From: Mucilaginibacter pedocola
Lineage (GTDB): Bacteria; Bacteroidota; Bacteroidia; Sphingobacteriales; Sphingobacteriaceae
DNA: 64,000 nt
NCBI RefSeq assembly: GCF_002013915.1
Contig: NZ_MBTF01000001.1
Location: 806,001-870,000 of the forward strand
Reading direction: 5' to 3'
The translations under genes and the position numbers were made by a program. A model generated the notes under the pieces. It searched no databases and was not told the DNA's origin. It saw only the letters and a program-made list of their open reading frames with translations. Below, in pieces: positions 8,781-15,695 of this stretch; within the stretch, counting starts at the first letter, position 1; the number at the start of each line of letters is the position of its first letter.

Positions 8781-8790
8781 CAACCTTGGT

Positions 8791-10092
8791 TTACAGTGGT
8801 AATTTAACAATAAAAACGGTGTATTCGCCTTCTTTAGAGTCGATGTCTATTTGCCCGTTATGGGCTTTTACAATGATATCGTAACTTAATGATAACCCAA
8901 GGCCTGTACCCTCACCCGTTGGCTTAGTGGTGAAAAAGGGCTGTAATATTTTATCCTTTATTTCGTCGGGGATACCGGTGCCGTTGTCTTTTACGCGTAT
9001 CTCCAGCCATTTATCAACCTTTTGGGTGCTTACTTCGATAGTTGGTTTATACCCGGCCAGCCCGCTTTTCTGCTTTTGTTGTACGGCATAAAAGGCATTG
9101 TTGAACATATTGAGCAGCACACGGCCAACATCCTGCGGAACGATGTTCACCACAGGCAGGGCATCGTCAAAATGCGTAACCATTTCGGCGTTGAACGATT
9201 TATCTTTTGCACGCAAGCCGTGATAGGCCAGGCGCAGGTATTCGTCGGCCAAATTATTTACATTAGTAGGTTCTTGCACGTCGCTGCTGGCACGGCTATG
9301 CTGCAGCATGCCCTTTACAATACCATCGGCGCGTTTGCCATGATGGCGTATCTTCTCCAGATTCTGTTTTATATCATTAGCAATGGCCATGGCCTCTTCG
9401 GCATCGCCTTTTTCCAGCTCCTCGCCCATCTCGTCTATCAATTCCATACTTACCTCGCTGAAGTTGTTAACGAAGTTTAGCGGGTTTTGTATCTCGTGTG
9501 CAATGCCGGCGGTTAATTCACCCAGCGAAGCCAATTTTTCTGATTGGATGAGTTGTTGTTGGGTGGTTTGCAGCAATTTTACGGTTTCCTGCAATTCGTC
9601 GCGTTGTTTTTGAAGCTCAGCGGTGCGTTCGGCTACCAGTTTATCGAGAACGATGTTTTGCTGGTTAACAAGTTTAAATTCTTCCTCCTGCTTTTTTGAT
9701 GAGGCCCAACGGGCAAATATCCATGTAAAACCTACTAATATGGCTAACTCGAAATAGTCATCGTTCTCGCTGTAAAATTTGGATGAAACAAGTTCTACCA
9801 AGCCCGAAATAGCAGTAATACCAACAAGCGGGTAGTGCGCTATTATATAGGGCCTTACTAATTTAAAGTCGGGCTCTTGCAGGAAGTAATAAAGAATACC
9901 GCCTAATAACGCTGCCGACACCAAGGCATCCAAGCCATCGGGCAGTTTGCTAAGTGCAATAAAAAGCACCCAAATTATGCCGCTCGCAATATTGAGTATA
10001 CTACCCCATTTAACGTGTAGCGGAGTAAGCTTTACGGTTTTAATAATACGCCGCAATAACAAAAAGCCGGCGAGGTAAATAAAAAAATACAT
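8791..10092 (-). CDS. Membrane sensor histidine kinase
   Basis: 433 residues. About five hydrophobic helices occupy residues 1-130 with almost no extracytoplasmic domain. A coiled coil ([21 protein letters not shown]) and a kinase core follow: H-box [21 protein letters not shown]-box [16 protein letters not shown]1 [12 protein letters not shown], and G2 [13 protein letters not shown]. It is the first gene of a four-gene minus-strand operon (kinase, kinase, receiver, receiver-cyclase), with only 10 nt between its stop and the next start. The lack of a clear external domain suggests it senses the membrane or a partner. Both kinases probably feed the two receivers, a converging input arrangement. 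Confidence 0.9.
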   Translation of the reverse strand: MYFFIYLAGFLLLRRIIKTVKLTPLHVKWGSILNIASGIIWVLFIALSKLPDGLDALVSAALLGGILYYFLQEPDFKLVRPYIIAHYPLVGITAISGLVELVSSKFYSENDDYFELAILVGFTWIFARWASSKKQEEEFKLVNQQNIVLDKLVAERTAELQKQRDELQETVKLLQTTQQQLIQSEKLASLGELTAGIAHEIQNPLNFVNNFSEVSMELIDEMGEELEKGDAEEAMAIANDIKQNLEKIRHHGKRADGIVKGMLQHSRASSDVQEPTNVNNLADEYLRLAYHGLRAKDKSFNAEMVTHFDDALPVVNIVPQDVGRVLLNMFNNAFYAVQQKQKSGLAGYKPTIEVSTQKVDKWLEIRVKDNGTGIPDEIKDKILQPFFTTKPTGEGTGLGLSLSYDIIVKAHNGQIDIDSKEGEYTVFIVKLPL

Positions 10093-10199
10093 AGGCAGAA
10101 AATAGCTTTATGGCATTAAAGATAATATTTTATGGGGATGGTTGTGCAATGCCGCCTCAAAATGAATAATGAGGCACCCCTTTAGAAAAGTCGAACTAT

Positions 10200-10327
10200 T
10201 GAAACAATTTGGTGGAATGAAAAACCACTGACCTAATCCCCAAACAAAAATCTGTGAAATCAAAAGAGCATCAGTGGAATCCACAAAAGAAATCCTGTCT
10301 TAATCCGTCAATCCTTTAATCCTGTTA
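10200..10327. repeat. Intergenic quasi-repeat tract (GTGGAATC / AATCCTGT units)
   Basis: The 243-nt gap between the kinase operon and yigZ contains short near-repeats: GGTGGAATG, CTGTGAAATC, CAGTGGAATCC, and then AAATCCTGTC, AATCCGTC, AATCCTTT, AATCCTGTT. GTGAAATC and GTGGAATC units recur near 23760-23825 and 24385-24420. No gene is visible here. Confidence 0.55.
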
Positions 10328-10335
10328 AAAAGGCT

Positions 10336-10950
10336 TTACCCAGAATAGTTATATGCCGTTTGAATCTTGTCCAGCTTACCCATCTTGTACATTACCTGCT
10401 CCACCTGCGTTTTGCGGATAGATAGTTTAATGCTGCAGTTCAACTCGGATGTTTGCTCCAATACCTCCAGTTGCTCATCCTTAATAATGCGCATTACATC
10501 ATTCATTTGCGGGTATTCAAAGGTGATGGTGTAAACATCGTTCACTGTTTTATGAATCAATTCGGCTTGTTCAAGCGCTGCTTCAGTAGATAACTTGTAG
10601 GCATTGATAAGCCCCGGCACCCCCAGCAAAGTACCGCCGAAATAGCGTACTACCACTACCAACACATTGGTAATGTCTTTAGAGAGCAGCGTGTTTAATA
10701 TAGGGCGGCCGGCAGTTCCCGAGGGTTCGCCGTCATCGTTCACGCGGAAAACAGAGCGGTCTATCCCCAGCCTGATGGCCCAGCAATGGTGGTTGGCCTT
10801 GGGGTGTTCTGCTTTAAGTTTGGCTATGATAGGTTTTATATCATTATCGGAGGTAACGGGATAAGCGTAGCCCAGGAATTTGCTGCCACGGTCGCGGAAG
10901 ATGCCCTCCGCGGGGCGGGCAATGGTTTTATAAGTATCGTCGAACAGCAT
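10336..10950 (-). CDS. yigZ: YigZ/IMPACT family protein
   Basis: 204 residues. The N-terminal domain carries the family signature: DRGSKFLGYAYPV, then HHCWAIRLG, then NDDGEPSGTAGRPILN, then VVVVRYFGGTLLGVPGLINA. The C-terminal half is the shorter domain found in bacterial YigZ proteins. Relatives are linked to translation stress and nucleic-acid binding, but the molecular role is unsettled. It is the last gene of a minus-strand group with ribD and a DMT permease: its ATG immediately follows the TAA of the permease gene (0 nt gap). Confidence 0.92.
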   Translation of the reverse strand: MLFDDTYKTIARPAEGIFRDRGSKFLGYAYPVTSDNDIKPIIAKLKAEHPKANHHCWAIRLGIDRSVFRVNDDGEPSGTAGRPILNTLLSKDITNVLVVVVRYFGGTLLGVPGLINAYKLSTEAALEQAELIHKTVNDVYTITFEYPQMNDVMRIIKDEQLEVLEQTSELNCSIKLSIRKTQVEQVMYKMGKLDKIQTAYNYSG

Positions 10951-11823
10951 TTAGTTTTGCGAAAGGGTGAGCACTATAATGGCAGCAATGGCCAGTACGA
11001 TGCCAATTTTGTTAAGCAGGGTAAGTTTTTCTTTAAATACCACCAGGCCGACTAAAGCGCCGGCGGTAATTACACCGATATTCATGGCCGAAAACACTGT
11101 TGATGGATTGGCCGAAAGTTGCCTGTGGGCTTTGAGGTAGAATAGGATGTTACCGAAATTTGCCACGCCAATTATCCAGCCGAACATAATATGAGGCCAG
11201 GAGATGCGCGTGCCTTTGGTTACTACCCTGAAAATTAAACCGATAAGTGCTATTATGAAAGCCAGTATAAATATCAAAAACAGCGATGTAGTGTAGGCAA
11301 CTTCTTTATGTGTGGCTACTTGTTTGAACAGGATATCAATAGCGCCAAAGCCAAAGAAAACTACCAGCAAATAAAACCAGGCATTGCTAAGCACCTTGCG
11401 ATTAGCCGTTTGTTTTTGCCATGGTATGGAGCAAATGATGGCCGCAAACCCTATAGCTATACCAACGGCCTTCATAGCGGTAAGCGGCTCGTTAAGCAGC
11501 CAAAAGGCGGCGCTAAGCGAAACCAGCAGCGACAGGCGCTGCGCAACATCGGTACGCACAATACCAGCTACCCTTACTGCTGAAGCCATCACCATAAAAA
11601 CAACCGGCAATAATATACCCACTGCAAAATAGATAGCCGGCAGATGGAAGGTTTCGATAGAAGTAAGATCTACTACCGGCCTGAAAAAGAACCAGGTAAG
11701 GAGTATGGCGATGGAGTAGTTCCAGGTAATGGCCTGCGAAATATCAATACTGTAGCGGCGGGCCAGTTTCAATAAAACCGACACGATTACGCTGCAGCAA
11801 ACACTGAGGAAAACGTATAACAT
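10951..11823 (-). CDS. EamA/DMT-family permease
   Basis: 290 residues, almost entirely hydrophobic, with a ten-helix pattern made of two repeated EamA-like halves (each ending in a conserved Gly/Ala-rich helix, for example GVITAGALVGLVVFKEKLTLLNK). This is the drug/metabolite transporter superfamily. The substrate cannot be read from sequence. It stands between ribD (5 nt upstream) and yigZ (directly downstream), which hints at flavin-precursor or unrelated metabolite transport, but the evidence is only positional. Confidence 0.85.
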   Translation of the reverse strand: MLYVFLSVCCSVIVSVLLKLARRYSIDISQAITWNYSIAILLTWFFFRPVVDLTSIETFHLPAIYFAVGILLPVVFMVMASAVRVAGIVRTDVAQRLSLLVSLSAAFWLLNEPLTAMKAVGIAIGFAAIICSIPWQKQTANRKVLSNAWFYLLVVFFGFGAIDILFKQVATHKEVAYTTSLFLIFILAFIIALIGLIFRVVTKGTRISWPHIMFGWIIGVANFGNILFYLKAHRQLSANPSTVFSAMNIGVITAGALVGLVVFKEKLTLLNKIGIVLAIAAIIVLTLSQN

Positions 11824-11828
11824 TAGTT

Positions 11829-12878
11829 TTAGGTAGATCTATAATAAAGTTGTAATTGGTCGTTCCCAACGGCATAACTGCCGCCATTTTGGCCGCTTAT
11901 TTTAGGGGCTGCAATGCCGCTGCCCAAAACACTTTGGCCGGTAAAAATACGCGCTTCGTCCCACAAGCCATTCTGTATAAATGCATTCAGGGTCTTGGCG
12001 CCACCCTCCACTATAACCGATTGAATATCTTGCATATACAACTGATACATAATGTACTGAGGCACATAGCGCTCAAAGTCTTCCAGGGCGATGTACTTTA
12101 TATTTCCGTCAATATCGGTTTTTATTTCGTTAAATATCAAGGTTTCAACCTTCCGGTTGTAAATATGCATATCGGCTGACAATTCCAGCCTCCTGTCGAT
12201 AATAACACGTTTGGGCGACTTGCCCTCTGCATACCGGTTATCCAGTTGCGGGTTGTCGGCCAATACGGTGTTCTTGCCCACCAAAATGGCGTCTTCCTCT
12301 GCCCGCCATTGGTGTACCAGTTTGCGCGCTTCTGTACCGGTTATCCAATGCTGGCTGCCGTCTGCAGGGGCAAAAAAGCCATCGGCAGTTTGTGCCCATT
12401 TCAGGATAATGTAGGGGCGGTGCTGTTGCACGTGGGTAAAAAATCGGCGGTTCAGCCAACGGCATTCTTCTTCCAGCACACCAACTTCTACCTCTACGCC
12501 GGCGGCTCGCAGCTTCTCAATGCCTTTGCCATCTACCTGCGCAAATGGGTCGCGGCAGCCTACTACAGCTTTGGGTATACGGTGTTTAATGATCAGGTCG
12601 GCACAGGGCGGGGTTTTGCCGTAATGGGCGCAGGGTTCCAGTGAAACGTAGATGGTGGCTTGCTGCAATAGTTCGGCGTAGTTAACATAATTGTTTACCA
12701 CCATGTTAACTGCATTTACCTCGGCATGTGCTTCGCCGTGTTTACGGTGGTAGCCCTCGCCTATTATTTTATCGTTATGTACAATTACCGCGCCTACCAT
12801 AGGGTTCGGGCTTACCGATCCTGCGCCTAAAGCGGCAAGTTCCAGGCAGCGCTGCATATATATTTGGTGTTGGGGCAT
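11829..12878 (-). CDS. ribD: Bifunctional riboflavin deaminase/reductase
   Basis: 349 residues. It performs the second and third steps of riboflavin synthesis from GTP. The N-terminal deaminase domain has the zinc site H51-A-E53 and PCAHYGKTPPC (82-92). The C-terminal RibD_C reductase begins near 150 (ILKWAQTADGF) and contains the NADPH-binding stretch DAILVGKNTVLADNPQL and IVEGGAKTLNAFI. The C-terminus is somewhat short but complete. It diverges from prmC. A TACTTTTG box (complement of 12883-12890) lies only 4 nt before the ATG, so the transcript may be leaderless or use an unseen upstream promoter. Confidence 0.95.
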   Translation of the reverse strand: MPQHQIYMQRCLELAALGAGSVSPNPMVGAVIVHNDKIIGEGYHRKHGEAHAEVNAVNMVVNNYVNYAELLQQATIYVSLEPCAHYGKTPPCADLIIKHRIPKAVVGCRDPFAQVDGKGIEKLRAAGVEVEVGVLEEECRWLNRRFFTHVQQHRPYIILKWAQTADGFFAPADGSQHWITGTEARKLVHQWRAEEDAILVGKNTVLADNPQLDNRYAEGKSPKRVIIDRRLELSADMHIYNRKVETLIFNEIKTDIDGNIKYIALEDFERYVPQYIMYQLYMQDIQSVIVEGGAKTLNAFIQNGLWDEARIFTGQSVLGSGIAAPKISGQNGGSYAVGNDQLQLYYRST

Positions 12879-12882
12879 GGCA

Positions 12883-12908
12883 CAAAAGTAGGTTTTATGT
12901 TACTTTGT
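12883..12908. promoter_or_regulatory. Candidate divergent -7 boxes between ribD and prmC
   Basis: On the minus strand TACTTTTG (12890-12883) fits the Bacteroidota -7 consensus TAnnTTTG and sits 4 nt before the ribD ATG. On the plus strand TTACTTTG (about 12900-12907) is one base off consensus and sits 4 nt before the prmC ATG at 12912. Matching -33 boxes are not clear, so this is tentative. Confidence 0.35.
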
Positions 12909-12911
12909 TGC

Positions 12912-13778
12912 ATGAAAACTATCAAGGAGGTTTTCCTCAATTTTCACAACGCGCTTGACGGACTTTACGGTCCACAGGAGGCAGAAGCCATAACCCTTAT
13001 GGTGCTCAGCGAGATAAGCGAATTATCGCGTGCAAAAATAAAAGCCTTCCCGGATGATGATGTACCTGCTGAAGCTTTGGAAAATCTGCCCGCCATACTT
13101 ACCGAGCTAAAAACCGGCAAACCCGTACAGTACATTTTGGGCAGCATCGAGTTTTACGGACTAGCCTTTTTGGTTAACCCAAGCACGCTAATACCCCGCC
13201 CTGAAACGGAGGAATTGGTGGAATGGGTTTTATCAAGTCAAAAGTCAAAAGTTGAAAGTCAAAAAAACGTTTCGATACTGGATATTGGCACGGGGAGCGG
13301 GTGTATCGCTATCAGCCTGAAGAAGAATTTGCCCGCCGCCACGGTTACGGCTGTTGATATTTCTGTGGATGCCTTAAAAACAGCAAAACAGAATGCGGTT
13401 ATAAATGAGACGAACGTGGAGTTCGTTGAGATGGATATTTTGCACCCTAACCACTCACTACTCACCCCTCACTATTCACTCATTATCAGCAATCCTCCTT
13501 ACGTTACCCTGCACGATAAAATACAGATGCATACCAATGTAACGGATTTTGAGCCGCATTCGGCGTTGTTCGTACCCGAGGATGAGCCGCTGTTGTTCTA
13601 CAAAGCTATTACCGATTTCGCCGTTACGCATCTTAGTCCCGGCGGTATGCTTTTCTTCGAGATAAACGAAGCCTTTGGGCAAGAAACAGTTGAACTATTG
13701 GCTGATAAAGGATTTAAAGACACTGAGTTAAGGAAGGATATGAGCGGCAGGGACAGGATGGTGAAAGGGGTAAAATAG
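12912..13778 (+). CDS. prmC: Peptide chain release factor glutamine methyltransferase
   Basis: 288 residues from the ATG at 12912; the upstream start at 12864 would overlap ribD and adds a non-conserved head. PrmC methylates the GGQ glutamine of release factors. Visible are the N-terminal helical domain, the SAM-binding motif LDIGTGSGCIAI (124-134) and the catalytic NPPY (194-197). Two stretches look foreign to the family: SSQKSKVESQKN (108-119) and HPNHSLLTPHYSL (178-190). Both are encoded by quasi-repeats of the kind found between genes in this genome (AAGTCAAAAGTC; CACTCACTACTCACC), apparently inserted in frame without destroying the motifs. Confidence 0.93.
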   Translation: MKTIKEVFLNFHNALDGLYGPQEAEAITLMVLSEISELSRAKIKAFPDDDVPAEALENLPAILTELKTGKPVQYILGSIEFYGLAFLVNPSTLIPRPETEELVEWVLSSQKSKVESQKNVSILDIGTGSGCIAISLKKNLPAATVTAVDISVDALKTAKQNAVINETNVEFVEMDILHPNHSLLTPHYSLIISNPPYVTLHDKIQMHTNVTDFEPHSALFVPEDEPLLFYKAITDFAVTHLSPGGMLFFEINEAFGQETVELLADKGFKDTELRKDMSGRDRMVKGVK

Positions 13779-14228
13779 CCCCATTTGTCATTGCGAGGAG
13801 CACGCGGGAAGGCTTGGCGCGATAGGGCGACGTGGCAATTTCGTCGCAAAGCATTAACGCCATCTTTGCATAGTTGCCTGTCCTATGAGATTGCCGCGTC
13901 GCGCCCCCGCACCGTCCAGCCCTGCTGCTCCTCGCAATGACAAATCGTTTATTTACTCAGTTACGCGGGTGATAACTAATAATCAGTGACAAGGATAGGA
14001 TGGTGAAGGGAATAAAATAGAGAACTTGTCATTGCGAGGAGCACGCGGGAAGGCTTGGCGCGATAGGGCGACGTGGCAATCTCGTCGCAAAGCATTACCG
14101 CCATCTTTGCATACTTGACTGTCCTATGAGATTGCCGCGTCGCGCCCCTGCACACTGTCCAGCCCTTCTGCTCCTCGCAAATGACAAATCGTTTATTTAC
14201 TCAGTTACGCGGGTGATAGCTTATTATC
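13749..14228. repeat. Tandemly duplicated 242-bp block containing a TGTCATTGCGAGG element
   Basis: Two copies (about 13749-13986 and 13991-14228, offset 242 nt). Each runs from prmC's last codons (GACAGGATGGTGAA..AAATAG) through a long inverted repeat to the last codons of the convergent xerD (TTACTCAGTTACGCGGGTGATA). The inverted repeat has arms TTGTCATTGCGAGGAG and CTCCTCGCAATGACAA with inner pairs around GGCAATCTCG and GAGATTGCC. The first copy supplies prmC's true end and the second xerD's true end, so a segment spanning both gene ends was duplicated. No gene lies in the 422-nt gap. Confidence 0.85.
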
Positions 14229-15100
14229 GTACTCCGCAAAAACTCTCTGTCCAAATGCGTGTATATCTCCGTTGTGGTTATACTCTCGTGCCCCAGCATT
14301 TCTTGTACGGCGCGCAGGTCGGCGCCGCCTTCTACCAGGTGGGTAGCAAAGGAATGGCGGAAAGTGTGGGGACTTATCTTTTTTTGTAAACCTATCGTGG
14401 CTGCCAAATCCTTTATCATCATAAACACATACACCCGGCTTAGCCTGCTACCACGGCGGTTCAAAAAAACCAGGTCTTCCTCTCCTTTTTTAATGGGGTT
14501 GTGCACCCGCACAAGTTCTATCCAAATCTTTAACGCCTTTATAGCCTCGCCACCAATAGGTATCAAGCGTTCTTTGCTGCCTTTGCCGGTTACTTTAATA
14601 AACTCTATTTCGGGGAAGAGGTTGGATAGCCTCAATTCGGTTAATTCAGACACACGCAGGCCGCAGCCATAGAGTACCTCCAGCATGGCCTTGTTGCGCG
14701 GGCCTTCGGGTTTGCTGAGGTCAATGGCACCAATAATTTTGTTGATATCTTCCACACTCAGCGTATCGGGCAGCTTGCGTTGTATGCGCGGCGTTTCCAG
14801 TAATTCGGATGGATCGGCGGCAATATAGTCTTCCATCATCAGGAATTTATAAAAGGCTTTGATGCCCGAAATAATGCGCGATTGGGTGGAAGGTATCATG
14901 CCCAATTCGTTCACCCAAGCTATAAAAGCCCGCAGATCTTGTAAAGAAAAATCTTTAGGTGATTTTTTATCTATCAGTGAATCAGCGTATTGATAAAGTT
15001 TATTCAAATCATCGCTATATGCTTCTATAGAATTTACTGACAGCCCCCTCTCCAGCCGCAGATACCCTTTAAAACCTTTTATTGCCGTTGCCCAATTCAA
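14201..15100 (-). CDS. xerD: Site-specific tyrosine recombinase XerD-like
   Basis: 299 residues, the normal length for XerC/XerD. An N-terminal SAM-like core-binding domain (1-105) precedes a catalytic domain with R149, K174, H245, R248, H271 and nucleophile Y280 (HTFRHSFATHL, EMLGHESITTTEIYTH). This housekeeping recombinase resolves chromosome dimers at dif. The C-terminal codons lie in the duplicated repeat block. It diverges from aroQ 41 nt away. Whether it is the XerC or XerD partner cannot be proven without comparison; the sequence around EMLGHESITTTEIYTH suits XerD. Confidence 0.9.
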   Translation of the reverse strand: MNWATAIKGFKGYLRLERGLSVNSIEAYSDDLNKLYQYADSLIDKKSPKDFSLQDLRAFIAWVNELGMIPSTQSRIISGIKAFYKFLMMEDYIAADPSELLETPRIQRKLPDTLSVEDINKIIGAIDLSKPEGPRNKAMLEVLYGCGLRVSELTELRLSNLFPEIEFIKVTGKGSKERLIPIGGEAIKALKIWIELVRVHNPIKKGEEDLVFLNRRGSRLSRVYVFMMIKDLAATIGLQKKISPHTFRHSFATHLVEGGADLRAVQEMLGHESITTTEIYTHLDREFLRSTIISYHPRN

Positions 15101-15141
15101 CCAATTTTACTTTTGATGATTTATACCTAAGTTTGAAACAA

Positions 15142-15558
15142 ATGAATATACAAATTATAAACGGCCCAAATTTAAACCTGCTCGGCGTTCGCGAAAAGTC
15201 GATCTACGGCGATAGCAGTTTTGAAACTTATTTAACTGAATTGCAAAAGCATTTTGCCGGTGTAAATATCAGCTATTACCAAAGCAATGTGGAGGGCGAA
15301 ATTATCAACAAACTGCACGAAGTTGGTTTCAGCGCCGATGGTATAGTACTTAACGCCGGTGCCTACACGCATACCTCTATTGCCATTGCTGATGCAATTG
15401 CAGCGATTACCACGCCGGTTATCGAGGTACATATCTCTAATGTGCATAAGCGCGAGGCCTTCAGGCATAAATCAATGATAGCAGCAAGCTGTAAAGGGGT
15501 TATTGCCGGGTTCGGGATGCATTCTTACAGGTTAGCTATAGAAAGCTATCTTCTTTAA
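15142..15558 (+). CDS. aroQ: 3-dehydroquinate dehydratase, type II
   Basis: 138 residues from the ATG at 15142; the earlier in-frame start would overlap xerD. It dehydrates 3-dehydroquinate in the shikimate pathway as a dodecamer. The N-terminus IQIINGPNLNLLGVRE, catalytic Tyr (Y22 in SIYGD), N71 and H77 in LNAGAYTHTSIA, and H97 in VIEVHISNVHKREAFR are all in place. A TAAGTTTG box at 15128-15135 fits the -7 consensus but lies only 6 nt before the ATG. Confidence 0.96.
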   Translation: MNIQIINGPNLNLLGVREKSIYGDSSFETYLTELQKHFAGVNISYYQSNVEGEIINKLHEVGFSADGIVLNAGAYTHTSIAIADAIAAITTPVIEVHISNVHKREAFRHKSMIAASCKGVIAGFGMHSYRLAIESYLL

Positions 15559-15656
15559 ATTCTAATTGCTAAACACTAAATTCTAAAGGGGAGCGGGCTT
15601 TCTATTGTTAAATCGAAAACAATAAAAACAATATGGGGCGAACAGGGTTAAGGCAA

Positions 15657-15692
15657 CAAATCCGAAGTCGAACATCCGAAATCCGAAATTCG
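15657..15692. repeat. ATCCGAA quasi-repeats just before the MscS gene
   Basis: AAATCCGAAGTCGAACATCC followed by GAAATCCGAAATTCG: four imperfect copies of ATCCGAA/GTCGAA ending four bases before the start codon. It is related in style to the AAGTCCGAAAGTC elements elsewhere. Confidence 0.5.
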
Positions 15693-15695
15693 CGC

